Notes: a model not told the origin generated them from the letters alone. A stretch of 64,000 bases of DNA from Halosaccharopolyspora lacisalsi (GCF_014137975.1 NZ_JACGWZ010000008.1:242057-306056); one strand, 5' to 3'; shown: positions 8,227 to 17,301, numbered from the stretch's first letter. Numbers and translations are program-made.

Positions 8227-8835
8227 ATGCTCACCAAACGTGTGAAACGAGCACTCGGAATCGCCGCGTTCGGCGTGGCACCGCTGGCCCTGTCGATGGT
8301 CACCACCGGCGTCGCCCAGGGGCACGGCTACCCCCAGAGCCCGATCAGCCGCCAGGCACTGTGCGCCAACGGCACGGTCCAGAACTGCGGCGCGATCCAG
8401 TGGGAACCGCAGAGCGTCGAGGGACCGGGCAACTTCCCGGATGCCGGTCCGGCCGACGGCCACCTGTGCAGCGGTGGCAACTCGCGCTTCTCCGAACTCG
8501 ACGACCCGCGTGGCGGCGACTGGCCGACCACCGACGTCCAGGCCGGCCAGAACTTCCAGTTCAACTGGGACCTCAGCGCCATGCACTCCACCGAGTCCTG
8601 GCGCTACTTCGTCACCAAGGACAGCTGGGACCCGAGCCAGCCGCTGACCAGGTCCGCGCTCGAACCGGCCCCGTTCCTGTCGATCGACTACGGCGGCAAG
8701 CAGCCTCCGTCGAGCTTCTCCCACGAGGGTCAGCTGCCCTCCGGCAAGAGCGGCAGGCACGTGATCTTCGCCGTGTGGGAGGTCGCCGACACGGCCAACG
8801 CCTTCTACGCCTGCTCGGACGTGAACTTCGGCTGA
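8227..8835 (+). CDS. Secreted AA10 lytic polysaccharide monooxygenase (chitin/cellulose-active)
   Basis: 202 residues. The N-terminus MLTKRVKRALGIAAFG is a secretion signal running to about VTTGVAQG. Predicted cleavage exposes His as residue 1 of the mature chain (HGYPQSPISRQALC), which with an internal His forms the copper histidine brace of AA10 enzymes. Further family features are CSGGNSRFSELDD, the central AMHSTESWRYFVT, and the C-terminal SGRHVIFAVWEVADTANAFYACSDVNFG. It is a stand-alone catalytic domain without a carbohydrate-binding module. The ATG at 8227 follows AAAGGAGC. It is monocistronic with a dre-like operator upstream, so GlcNAc-linked induction is likely. Substrate preference (chitin or cellulose) is not resolvable here. 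Confidence 0.93.
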   Translation: MLTKRVKRALGIAAFGVAPLALSMVTTGVAQGHGYPQSPISRQALCANGTVQNCGAIQWEPQSVEGPGNFPDAGPADGHLCSGGNSRFSELDDPRGGDWPTTDVQAGQNFQFNWDLSAMHSTESWRYFVTKDSWDPSQPLTRSALEPAPFLSIDYGGKQPPSSFSHEGQLPSGKSGRHVIFAVWEVADTANAFYACSDVNFG

Positions 8836-9092
8836 GCGTTCCCCGCACCGCACGCCCCGGCGCTCCCCTGACGCGCCGGGGCGTCGTGCCGGGCTTCTTC
8901 CCCTCCGAAGGAGAGGCGAGCGACTTCGTGAGCCTCCTCGGCTCCCGGTTCGGCCATGCGCCTGGCGCGGAGTCGGCGCCACCCGACTCGTTCACTCATC
9001 ACCCATCGCTTCCCAGCTCATACCACTGATCGCATGGCCGGAGTGGCGTCGGTCACCATCGAGTGATCACGATGAGCCGGATACCGCCGAGC

Positions 9093-9749
9093 TCAGACCG
9101 CGAGGCCGGTGGGGCAGGAGACGCCGGTTCCGGCGATACCGCAGTAACCGTTGGGGTTCTTGCCCTCCGAGAGGTACTGCTGGTGGTAGCCCTCCGCGTA
9201 GTAGAACTCCCCCAGCGGGGCGATCTCGGTGGTCACCGAACCGCGACCGGCCGCGGTCAGCGCCCGCTGGTACTGCTCACGGCTGGCTTCGACCACCTGG
9301 CGCTGCTGCTCCTCGGCGTAGTAGATCGCCGAGCGGTACTGCGAGCCGACGTCGTTGCCCTGGCGCATCCCCTGCGTCGGGTCGTGGTTCTCCCAGAACA
9401 CCCGCAGCACCCCGGCGAGGTCGATCACCTGCGGGTCGAAGACGACCAGCACGGCCTCGGTGTGCCCGGTCAAGCCGCTGCACACCTCCTCGTAGGTGGG
9501 GTTCGGCGTGTGCCCGCCCGCGTAGCCGACCGCCGTCGACCACGCTCCTTCGGTGCGCCAGAAGGTGCGCTCCGCTCCCCAGAAGCAGCCCATGCCCACC
9601 ACGACGGTCGACAGGCCGGCGGGAAACGGGGGCACGATCCGGCGATCGCCGAACACCGCGTGGTGCTCGGGCACGGCCAGCGGCGTGGGCCGCCCCGGCA
9701 ACGCCTCGTCCGCCTCGATCACTCGGGGTGTGCCACCGAACAGAACCAT
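9093..9749 (-). CDS. msrA: Peptide methionine-S-sulfoxide reductase
   Basis: 218 residues. The catalytic motif [16 protein letters not shown] contains the active cysteine, followed by [55 protein letters not shown] and the C-terminal [16 protein letters not shown] with a resolving cysteine. This repairs methionine-S-sulfoxide in proteins using thioredoxin. The N-terminal extension of about 45 residues is usual for actinobacterial MsrA. It is monocistronic. Confidence 0.97.
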   Translation of the reverse strand: MVLFGGTPRVIEADEALPGRPTPLAVPEHHAVFGDRRIVPPFPAGLSTVVVGMGCFWGAERTFWRTEGAWSTAVGYAGGHTPNPTYEEVCSGLTGHTEAVLVVFDPQVIDLAGVLRVFWENHDPTQGMRQGNDVGSQYRSAIYYAEEQQRQVVEASREQYQRALTAAGRGSVTTEIAPLGEFYYAEGYHQQYLSEGKNPNGYCGIAGTGVSCPTGLAV

Positions 9750-10143
9750 GCCACCAGGATACGCCCGTCACGCACCGTCGAACCGCTCGTGGCCCGGACG
9801 CGGTGACGTGACTTCCACCGCCGACGGCTCCGCCGTCGCCCGCGCGAGCCAACGGCTCCGCCGGACATGTCCACAGAGCACGGAAGGTGCGCGTTTCGGG
9901 GCGTGAACGCACGGCGAGCACCTCGCGCGTCCAGGTCACCCGATCGATCGCACCACTTCATTCCTCCGACAGCGGCGAGTGGCGTATCGTGTCGCGCGTT
10001 CGCCTATGGTGTGGTTTGCCGTGAGGGCCGGTGAACGACAATGCCGATGAGATCGTTATCCGGTCGCTGCCGGGAAACCGCCTTCGGGGGGCAGAATGGC
10101 GGTCGGTCGCGGATGCGATCGGTGATTCAGAAGGGGCTCATCG
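9750..10143. other. 394-base intergenic region
   Basis: It separates the msrA start on the minus strand from the plus-strand Pro/Gln-rich gene, so it should hold both promoters. ORFs here have no family features. I found no terminator-quality hairpin or RNA gene. One ATGTCCACA at about 9867 is an eight-of-nine match to a DnaA box and is probably chance. Confidence 0.5.
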
Positions 10144-11388
10144 GTGACCTGGCAAGACGAGTTGCAGCATCTCGACGCCGAACTCGCGGCGGGGCGGATC
10201 TCCGCCGAAGAGTACCGTCAACGACGGGATGCCGCACTGGGACGCGCGCAGTCCGAGCAGCCGGGGAGTCCGTCCGCGGGCTTTCCCCAGCAGGGGCAGC
10301 CGGGAGGCGGCTACCCCGGACAGCAGCCGAACCCGTTCCCGCCCGCGTTCAACTGGGGTGAGGCGGCACAACAGGGCAACCAGCAACCACCCGCACCGGA
10401 CAACTCCACCCAGGTCGTGCAGAACCCGGTGGCGGGGCAGCAACCTCCGGGGCAGCCCGCGGCGCCGAACGACCAGTCCGACTCCACCCAGGTCGTCAAC
10501 CTCAACCAGGTGTCTCCACCCCAGCAGGGGTGGCCGGCCCAGGGCTGGCAGGCGCAGCAACCTCCGCAGCCCCAGCAGCAGGGTTGGCCGGACCAGCCGG
10601 CGTGGGGCCAGAACTGGGGAACTGCCGCCGACGGCGGGACGCCCTGGGGCGACTCCGACCTGCCTCCCGAGCACGGGGACACGAGCTGGATGCGGCAGGG
10701 CCCGGAGGTCTTCGAGGGCGCGGGCAAGTCCCGCAAGGGCTTGATCATCGGATTGTCCGTGGGCGGAGTGGTGCTGCTCGGACTCATCGCGGCCGGGGTG
10801 TTCTACTTCCTGCCGGGGTCCCAGCCGCGAGCGCAGCCCCCGGCATCGACATCCACCCAGCCGCCGACACCGACCTCCGACCCGCTCCCCGAGCCTCCGC
10901 CGGCCGAACCCGCGCCTCCGGTCGACCCGGCGAAGGTGCTCGTCCCGGCTCCCGAGGGACAGCCGAGCACGTTCACCGGACCGCTGCCTCCGGCGGAGCT
11001 CCGGGGCAAGAAGTCGGGGCTGCTGACCGGATCGGTGCGCGAGTTCGCCCTGGGCAACGGGATGGTCGACGGCTGGTTCAACGGAACCATCGCACCGCAG
11101 AAAACCTCCCTGATCGCGGTTCGGATGCCGAACCAGCAGGCCGCGAAGGAGCTCACCCGGACGTACCTGGACTCCCAGACCGGTCTGAGCACGGTCGAGG
11201 AACTCTCCTACCAGGGCGTCGAGGTCGTTTCCACCGGCAGGGTGTTCCGCACCGCCTACACCAGCCACGGCTGGACGATCATCGTCACGGCCAGGGCTCC
11301 GGAGGGGCAGGACCAGACGGCCAAGAGCCGGTTCCAGGACGTGCTGACGCAGCAGCTCGCCCAGACGCCCCCCACCGTTCGGGAGTAA
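10144..11388 (+). CDS. Pro/Gln-rich single-pass membrane protein with STQVV motifs
   Basis: 414 residues from a GTG start. Residues 1-33 form a SHOCT-like amphipathic helix (LDAELAAGRISAEEYRQRRD). A long Gln/Pro/Gly-rich region follows, with two copies of STQVV (NSTQVVQNP and DSTQVVNLN) at about residues 88 and 115. A single membrane helix lies near 199-223 (LIIGLSVGGVVLLGLIAAGVF). A Pro/Thr linker and a C-terminal extracytoplasmic domain of about 140 residues follow (TGSVREFALGNGMVDGWFNG and so on). TQVV threonines are typical targets of PknA/PknB-type kinases and ligands for FHA domains, so kinase signalling is plausible. No enzyme motif is visible. A terminator directly overlaps the stop codon. 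Confidence 0.75.
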   Translation: MTWQDELQHLDAELAAGRISAEEYRQRRDAALGRAQSEQPGSPSAGFPQQGQPGGGYPGQQPNPFPPAFNWGEAAQQGNQQPPAPDNSTQVVQNPVAGQQPPGQPAAPNDQSDSTQVVNLNQVSPPQQGWPAQGWQAQQPPQPQQQGWPDQPAWGQNWGTAADGGTPWGDSDLPPEHGDTSWMRQGPEVFEGAGKSRKGLIIGLSVGGVVLLGLIAAGVFYFLPGSQPRAQPPASTSTQPPTPTSDPLPEPPPAEPAPPVDPAKVLVPAPEGQPSTFTGPLPPAELRGKKSGLLTGSVREFALGNGMVDGWFNGTIAPQKTSLIAVRMPNQQAAKELTRTYLDSQTGLSTVEELSYQGVEVVSTGRVFRTAYTSHGWTIIVTARAPEGQDQTAKSRFQDVLTQQLAQTPPTVRE

Positions 11389-11406
11389 CCGCCCTTCGGC
11401 GGTTAC
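11385..11406 (+). terminator. Hairpin overlapping the stop codon of the Pro/Gln-rich gene
   Basis: Arms GTAACCGCC and GGCGGTTAC (9 bp, perfect) flank a CTTC tetraloop. The TAA stop lies in the left arm. There is no U-tract, as is common in high-GC actinobacteria. Two GTTTCGCGCGAAAC-type palindromes follow directly. Confidence 0.6.
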
Positions 11407-11408
11407 CC

Positions 11409-11450
11409 GGTTTCGCGCGAAATCGGGATCTTCCTGTTTCGCGCGAAACC
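11409..11450. repeat. Two tandem parS-like palindromes
   Basis: TTTCGCGCGAAA (11411-11422) and GTTTCGCGCGAAAC (11436-11449) lie 13 bases apart between convergent genes. The 14-base form differs from the parS core GTTTCACGTGAAAC only at two symmetric positions. It could be a degenerate ParB site or a transcription-end hairpin; a similar 16-base copy lies at 23219-23234. Confidence 0.55.
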
Positions 11451-11481
11451 GGACTCCCCACGCATCCGGTTACCGGCTCCG

Positions 11482-14400
11482 TCAGGTGACCTCCGCCACG
11501 TGCAGGAGTTCGGCGAGGGTGGCGCGGGAGACGTCGGGGCCGAACTGCGCGGCGACCGCGGCCTTGCCCGCCGCCGAGAGGCGCCGCCACTCGGCGTCGT
11601 CGGTGAGCAGCCGCACGATCCCGTCCGCCATCCCCTGAGCGTCGTCCGCGACCAGCACGTCCGCGGACGGCGTCAGGTGCATCCCCTCCATCGCCAGCGT
11701 CGTGCCGACCACGGGGACCCCCGCACCGAGGCTCTCGCCGACCTTGCCCTTGACCCCGGCACCGAACCGCAGCGGCGCCACCGTCGCCCGGGTGCGCTCG
11801 TACATCGGCGTCAGGTCCGCCACCCAGCCGTGCACCTCGACACCGGGACCGTGCACCCGTGAGACCTCGTCGGTCGGGTTGCTGCCGACCACGTGCAGCA
11901 CGGCTTCCGGGACACGTCGGCGAACCAGCGGCATGACCTCCTCGGCGGCCCAGACCACCGCGTCGATGTTCGGCGGGTGGTCGAAACCGCCGACGAAGAG
12001 CACGTCGGAGCGCCCCTCCGGCCGCATCGACTGCCACCGCACCTCGTGCACGTTCGACAGCACCCGCACGTCGGCGTCGGGCACCAGCTCGCGCAGCAGG
12101 ACCTGTTCGGTTTCGGAGACGACCATCGTGACGTCGCAGCTGCGCACGAGCCCGAGCTCCATCTGACGGGAGGCGAACGCCTTGCTGCGCAACCCCCGGG
12201 CGGTCTCGGCGCGGCCCTCCTCGTCCTCCAGCTCGGCCTGCCGCTCCAGCCGCAGGAAGTGCACGTCGACGGTGTCGTAGGTGATCACGCACCGGGGTGC
12301 CGAGGTGCGCAGCTGCTCCAGCACGCTCCAGGCCACCTGCGGCCGGGACAGCAGCGCCAGGCTGATCTCCGAGCCCGCCTCCTCCAGAAACGCCTGTTGC
12401 AGTTCCGGTTCCGGCAGCACCGTCACCCCGAGCTGCTGCAGGTCACCGGTGTAGGGCTCCAGCCGCGCGTGGTTGGCGGGCATGAACACCACGCGGCAGC
12501 CGAGTGCGACGAGCTGTTCCAGCACGCACCGCATCCGCACCGACCCCGAGTCGAAGTCCGGGCGCGGCACCTGGTGGTCCTTGACCAGCACCAGCGGACC
12601 GAAGTGGCCTCGACTGCCCCGATGCCTGGCCATCCACAAGTTGCGCGCCGTGGCCTCCGGCAGGTGCTCGACGGCCAGGGTGTCGGCCCACTTCGCGGCG
12701 AAGACCTGCCGGTTGAGCTCCTGGTGCCTTTTCACGCCGCCACCGGTGTCGGTGCCGTGGGAGACGCCCTCGTGGTGCACCACGACCGCCCTCGGCTGCA
12801 CCACCGTGCGAAATCCCGCCGCACGGACCGCGAAAGCGAGGTCGGTGTCCTCGTAGTAGGCCGGGGCGTACCGCGAGTCGAAGCCACCGACCTGACGGAA
12901 CAGCCCCGCACGCACCAGAAGCGCCGCACCGGAGCAGTAGTCGACGTCGCGCAGCACGTTGTACTCGGCGGCACCGGGATCACCGAGCCGGCCGAGGTTC
13001 CACCCCGTGCCGTCGGACCACACGACGGCGCCGCACTCCTGCAACCGGCCGTCCGGGTAGACGAGTTTGGACCCGACCAGACCGATCCGCTCGTCGGAGT
13101 CCATCGCCGCCATCAGGTGGTCCAACCAGGACTCGGTGACCTCGGCGTCGTTGTTGAGGAAGAACAGGTGCTCGCCGCGCGCGTGCTCGGCCCCGAGATT
13201 GCAGGCACCGACGAAACCGAGGTTGTGCTCGGCGCGCACCAGCCGCACCCCCTCGCAGGCGGCCACGTACTCGGCGCTGTCGTCCGGGGAGGCGTCGTCG
13301 ACCACGATCACCTCGAACGGCACCGACACCAGGTGCCCGCCGAGCATCCGCAGGCACTGCCGGGTGTGCGGCCACTCGCCGTGCACCGGCACGACCACGC
13401 TGACCAGCGGGGCGTCACTGCGCGGCACCGAAACGGGTCCGGTCTCGCCCACCTCGCCCACCACGGGCCGCCCCGCCGGGCGGCCCAGCGCCAGTTCGTA
13501 GACGTCGCGGCGGGCGGTGCCGCGCGGGGCGACGCGCTCGACCACCTTGCGGTACTTGGTCGCCGCGCGCTGGACCAGCGCCGAGTTCTGCTCGGCCAGC
13601 GTGGCGTTCTCGGCGGCGAGGGCGGCGACACGCCGATCGGCCTCGGCCACCCGGTCCTCGAGGACTGAGAGGGTGTCGCGCAGCCACTCGATCCTGGCCG
13701 TGTCGCGCTCACCGGCCAACCGCGCTTCGTGCAGCTCGATTCCGAGGCGGTCGAGCTCACCGCGGAGCCGTGCCTGCTCGTGCTCACCCGACTCGGCGCG
13801 TTGCTCGGCGGCGCGTTGCAGCGACTCCAGGCGGGTGATCGTGGACCTGAACTCCTCGGTCTCGGCGACGCTGCGCCGGTAGAGCTCGTTGACCCGGGCG
13901 ACGTCGGCCACGGCCGCGTCCCGCTGTTCGACGACCTCGTCGAGCCGGTCGGGGGAGTCGGCCCCGGCACGACGGGCCAACCGCAGGTCAGCGTCGAGCA
14001 GCATCGCGGCGGCGGGCAGTCCGGGCACCTGACCGTCCGAGGCCAGCCCCAGCATGTAGGTGTGCGGGACGCCCTGGTGCACCGCCCAACCACCGGATTC
14101 GTCCTGACGCAGCGTCTGCAGCCGCACCCCGTCGATGGCGGTGTCCGGATCACCCGGCTCGGCCGGGACGATCAGCGATCCGACGGCGACGTTCTGCTGG
14201 AGCATCGCCACGTGCCGGAAGTTGTCCTCCAGCAGCGACTCGAACTGCCGCGCGGAGAGCTCGTGAACGTGGAACGGATTCTCGTTGCCCTGTTCGTCGT
14301 GGTAGACGTCGGTGTCCGGAGTGCTCGCGACGAACAAGCCCCCCTGGGCCAGTCCGGAGCGGACCAGCCGCAGCACGGCCGCGTGGTCGTCGACGTGCTC

Positions 14401-14754
14401 GATCGCCTCGAAGCACACGATCACGTCGAACGGCCGCTGACCGGCGAGCGTTCCCGGGTCGGTGATCGAGCCGGTCCGGAATTCGAGCCGGTGGCCCGCG
14501 TAGTTGTGGTTGGCGTGCTCCACGGCATCCGGGTCGATGTCCACGCCGACGACCTCGGTGGCCTCGGCCGCCAGCAACGACGCGCCGAATCCCTCTCCGC
14601 TGGCCAGGTCCAGCACCCTCTTCCCCCTGGCGAAGCGTGCAGCCACCGCGTAGCGGTGGTAGTGCTCGTAGATCACCTGCGTGTCGTCTGCCCACGGCAC
14701 GCAGCGCTCCCCGGTCCAGTCGATCAACCGCCGGTCGGCACCGCTGTCGTTCAC
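11482..14754 (-). CDS. Multidomain protein: SAM methyltransferase, coiled coil, GT2 and GT4 glycosyltransferases
   Basis: 1090 residues from the GTG at 14752-14754, which is preceded by GAAGAGGGGCGCAA. Residues about 30-210 form a class-I methyltransferase (VLDLASGEGFGAS, VVGVDIDPDAVEHA). Residues about 290-420 are heptad-rich coiled coil. About 445-700 is a family-2 glycosyltransferase (VSVVVPVHGEWP, VIVVDDASPDDSAEYV, LFFLNNDAEVTESWLDHL). About 740-1090 has the GT-B/GT4 fold (VLFVGGFDHPPNID, GAGVKGKVGESLGAGVPVV). Proteins like this build and methyl-cap cell-surface glycans, O-antigen-like polymers or glycoprotein chains. It has no membrane helix and is monocistronic. The sugar substrates are unknown. 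Confidence 0.88.
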   Translation of the reverse strand: MNDSGADRRLIDWTGERCVPWADDTQVIYEHYHRYAVAARFARGKRVLDLASGEGFGASLLAAEATEVVGVDIDPDAVEHANHNYAGHRLEFRTGSITDPGTLAGQRPFDVIVCFEAIEHVDDHAAVLRLVRSGLAQGGLFVASTPDTDVYHDEQGNENPFHVHELSARQFESLLEDNFRHVAMLQQNVAVGSLIVPAEPGDPDTAIDGVRLQTLRQDESGGWAVHQGVPHTYMLGLASDGQVPGLPAAAMLLDADLRLARRAGADSPDRLDEVVEQRDAAVADVARVNELYRRSVAETEEFRSTITRLESLQRAAEQRAESGEHEQARLRGELDRLGIELHEARLAGERDTARIEWLRDTLSVLEDRVAEADRRVAALAAENATLAEQNSALVQRAATKYRKVVERVAPRGTARRDVYELALGRPAGRPVVGEVGETGPVSVPRSDAPLVSVVVPVHGEWPHTRQCLRMLGGHLVSVPFEVIVVDDASPDDSAEYVAACEGVRLVRAEHNLGFVGACNLGAEHARGEHLFFLNNDAEVTESWLDHLMAAMDSDERIGLVGSKLVYPDGRLQECGAVVWSDGTGWNLGRLGDPGAAEYNVLRDVDYCSGAALLVRAGLFRQVGGFDSRYAPAYYEDTDLAFAVRAAGFRTVVQPRAVVVHHEGVSHGTDTGGGVKRHQELNRQVFAAKWADTLAVEHLPEATARNLWMARHRGSRGHFGPLVLVKDHQVPRPDFDSGSVRMRCVLEQLVALGCRVVFMPANHARLEPYTGDLQQLGVTVLPEPELQQAFLEEAGSEISLALLSRPQVAWSVLEQLRTSAPRCVITYDTVDVHFLRLERQAELEDEEGRAETARGLRSKAFASRQMELGLVRSCDVTMVVSETEQVLLRELVPDADVRVLSNVHEVRWQSMRPEGRSDVLFVGGFDHPPNIDAVVWAAEEVMPLVRRRVPEAVLHVVGSNPTDEVSRVHGPGVEVHGWVADLTPMYERTRATVAPLRFGAGVKGKVGESLGAGVPVVGTTLAMEGMHLTPSADVLVADDAQGMADGIVRLLTDDAEWRRLSAAGKAAVAAQFGPDVSRATLAELLHVAEVT

Positions 14755-14908
14755 TTGCGCCCCTCTTCGAAACCTGGGAAAACCCCTCGCGGAGAGACTA
14801 TCGCTCACCCGGTCCACCGTTCCGTGCTCGTAATCCGAACGCAGTGATGAAAAAGTTTTCATCCGGGCTTCATGGAACGCCTCGAACGGGACGATCACAG
14901 TGGGAGAT

Positions 14909-15220
14909 ATGAGATCAGCTTCCCGGGTCGCGCTGCTGGTGGCGGCCGTCGCGTTACCGATCGCGGTGATCTACGGCAGTTACGCGCTCACCAGCGGTCC
15001 CCCCGCGCCGCGAGCGCCCACGCAGGTGAAGGTCGGGAGCTCGCCCTCCTCCCCACCGACGACCTCGGTCCCGCCGGACACGCGGCAACCCCCGCCGCCG
15101 AACGGCGACGACGGCGCCCCGAAGGCACCCGGGCCCGATGACGATGACGACGACGACCTGGGGCCGCCCGCACCCGCGCCCGACGATGACGACGACGATC
15201 GTGACCGCGATGACGACTGA
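14909..15220 (+). CDS. Small secreted or anchored protein with an Asp-rich tail
   Basis: 103 residues from the ATG at 14909; a GTG nine bases earlier is equally open. The N-terminus MRSASRVALLVAAVALPIAVIYG is a signal or anchor. The middle is Pro/Ser/Thr-rich. The C-terminal third is almost pure aspartate in two blocks separated by LGPPAPAP. Its stop overlaps the ATG of the sensor kinase by 11 bases, so the kinase is translationally coupled to it. No family is recognised. The acidic tail could bind cations outside the membrane and feed the kinase (inference). Confidence 0.7.
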   Translation: MRSASRVALLVAAVALPIAVIYGSYALTSGPPAPRAPTQVKVGSSPSSPPTTSVPPDTRQPPPPNGDDGAPKAPGPDDDDDDDLGPPAPAPDDDDDDRDRDDD

Positions 15221-16634
15221 GCGACGACGGGGCACGCGGATCCCCGCCCGCGCCCAGATCATGGGCTGGTTGCTGCTGGTGCTGGTCGTGGTGCTGACCA
15301 CCGTCGTACTGCTGGCGCGGCAGTACCTGCACAACGAGACCGCCAGCCGGGTGACCAACGCGCTGGAGCAGGAGACGACCGAGTTCGTCCAGTTCGCCTC
15401 GACGCAGCGGGACCCGCGACTGCTGAACAACCCGGAACAGCTGTTCCACGCCTACCTGGAGCGCCAGTACCCGGACGCGTCGGAAGCACTCATCGGTGTG
15501 TGGCGATCCCCCACCAGGCTGCGCGCGTTGCCGCAGGCCCAGCGGGACCGGACCAAGCGCATCGCCGAGACCCCCGCCCTGCTGCGCGAGATCACCACCT
15601 CCGAGCGCTCCTACGGGACGGCGGAGACTCCCGCCGGCCCGATGCGCTGGTCCAGGGTCCGGACGGTGACCGGCAACGGCGAACCCGCCTGGTTCGTCAC
15701 CGGGCACTTCACGGCCGACGAGACCGCCCAGACCAACCGCATCGTGCAGACGCTGTTACTGGTCGGCGGCATCGGTGTGGTGCTCGCGGCGATCGCGGCG
15801 TGGATCGTGGCCGGGGCCATCCTCGCCCCGGTGCGCCAGGTCCGGCGCACCGCGGCCGAGATCGGCGAGCGGGACCTGACCCAGCGCATCCCCGTGCAGG
15901 GGCGCGACGACATCGCCGCGCTGGCCGAGCAGTTCAACGCGATGCTCGACCGGTTGCAGGAGGCGTTCGCCACCCAGCGTCAGTTCGTCGACGACGCCAG
16001 CCACGAACTGCGCACCCCGATCACCATCGTGCGCGGCAACCTCGAACTGCTCGGCTCCGACCCGGTGGAGCGGGAGGAGGTGGTGCGGCTGTGCACCGAC
16101 GAGCTGGACCGCATGACCCGGATCGTGGAGGACCTGCTGGTGCTGGCCAAGGTCGACCGACCGGATTTCGTGACCCCGGAACCGATCTCCCTGGTCGAGC
16201 TGACCAGCGACGTCGACTCGAAGGTGCGCACGCTCGGCGACCGCCGCTGGATCCTGGAGAACATCGGCGAGGGGGACGTGACCGTCGACCGGCAACGGCT
16301 CACCCAAGCCGTCGTGCAGCTCGCGCAGAACGCCGTCCAGCACACCGAGCAGGGTTCCGAGATCCGCATCGGTTCCGTGTTGGATCAGGGCGAACTGTCC
16401 CTGTGGGTCACCGACAGCGGCCCCGGTGTCGACCCCGACAAGGTTGAGATGATCTTCGAGCGCTTCACGCACGGCAGCGGCGAGGGCCGTGGCGGCGCGG
16501 GGCTCGGCCTGTCCATCGTCCGTGCTATCGCCGAGGCCCACCACGGTCGCGTGCGCGTGCGCACGGGCGACGGGACCACCTTCGTGCTCGAGCTGCCCGC
16601 CGCGCCGACGAGCAACCCGACCGAGGAGAGCTGA
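15210..16634 (+). CDS. OmpR-class sensor histidine kinase
   Basis: 474 residues from the ATG at 15210, which overlaps the end of the Asp-rich gene; the longer upstream frame just reads through that gene. There are two membrane helices, about 14-40 (IMGWLLLVLVVVLTTVVLLA) and 175-200. They enclose an extracytoplasmic sensor of about 130 residues. HAMP covers about 200-250 (VRQVRRTAAEIGERDLTQRI). HisKA carries FVDDASHELRTPI with the phospho-His near 265. HATPase contains NAVQHT, DSGPGV and GAGLGLSIVRAI. It works with the response regulator that starts five bases after its stop. Confidence 0.93.
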   Translation: MTTERRRGTRIPARAQIMGWLLLVLVVVLTTVVLLARQYLHNETASRVTNALEQETTEFVQFASTQRDPRLLNNPEQLFHAYLERQYPDASEALIGVWRSPTRLRALPQAQRDRTKRIAETPALLREITTSERSYGTAETPAGPMRWSRVRTVTGNGEPAWFVTGHFTADETAQTNRIVQTLLLVGGIGVVLAAIAAWIVAGAILAPVRQVRRTAAEIGERDLTQRIPVQGRDDIAALAEQFNAMLDRLQEAFATQRQFVDDASHELRTPITIVRGNLELLGSDPVEREEVVRLCTDELDRMTRIVEDLLVLAKVDRPDFVTPEPISLVELTSDVDSKVRTLGDRRWILENIGEGDVTVDRQRLTQAVVQLAQNAVQHTEQGSEIRIGSVLDQGELSLWVTDSGPGVDPDKVEMIFERFTHGSGEGRGGAGLGLSIVRAIAEAHHGRVRVRTGDGTTFVLELPAAPTSNPTEES

Positions 16635-16638
16635 AGGC

Positions 16639-17301
16639 ATGAGCAAGGTGCTGATCGTCGAGGACGAGTCCCGCATCGCGGCGTTCGTGGAGAAGGGGCT
16701 GCGGTCCAACGGCTTCGCCACGACCGTCGTCGGTGACGGCGAGAGCGCGCTGCACTACGCGATCACCGGGGACTTCGACCTGGTCGTGCTCGACCTCGGC
16801 CTGCCGGGCAAGGACGGGTTCGCCGTGCTGCGGGCGCTGCGCGACCAGCGGGCCTCGATGCCGGTGATCATCCTGACGGCGCGGGACACCGTGCACGACA
16901 CGGTCGCGGGCCTGGAGGGCGGCGCCGACGACTACATGACCAAACCGTTCCGGTTCGAGGAACTGCTGGCCCGCATCCGGCTGAGGCTGCGTCCCGCCGA
17001 GCGCACGCCCGAGGTGACCGTGCTGCGCGACGGGGAGCTGTCGCTGGACCTGCGGACCCGGCGCGCCCGGATCCCGGACTCCACCGTGGACCTCACGGCG
17101 CGGGAGTTCGCGATGCTGGAACTGTTCCTGCGCCACTCCGGGCAGGTGCTCTCCCGCGAACAGATCCTCTCGCACGTGTGGGGCTACGACTTCGATCCCG
17201 GTTCCAACGTCGTGGACGTCTACGTGCGGGCGCTGCGCCGCAAGATCGGCACCGAACGCATTCGCACCGTGCGCGGCATGGGCTACCGGCTCGGTGCGTG
17301 A
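16639..17301 (+). CDS. OmpR/PhoB-family response regulator
   Basis: 220 residues. The receiver begins VLIVEDESRIAAFVEKGL, has the phospho-acceptor Asp in DLVVLDLGLPGKDGF near residue 51, the TARD switch and KPFRFEELLARI. The C-terminal winged helix contains LDLRTRRARI, LTAREFAMLELFLRH, REQILSHVWGYDFDPGSNVVDVYVRALRRKI and the final RTVRGMGYRL. The ATG at 16639 follows GAGAGCTGAAGG. It is the last gene of the three-gene operon with the Asp-rich protein and kinase. Confidence 0.95.
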   Translation: MSKVLIVEDESRIAAFVEKGLRSNGFATTVVGDGESALHYAITGDFDLVVLDLGLPGKDGFAVLRALRDQRASMPVIILTARDTVHDTVAGLEGGADDYMTKPFRFEELLARIRLRLRPAERTPEVTVLRDGELSLDLRTRRARIPDSTVDLTAREFAMLELFLRHSGQVLSREQILSHVWGYDFDPGSNVVDVYVRALRRKIGTERIRTVRGMGYRLGA

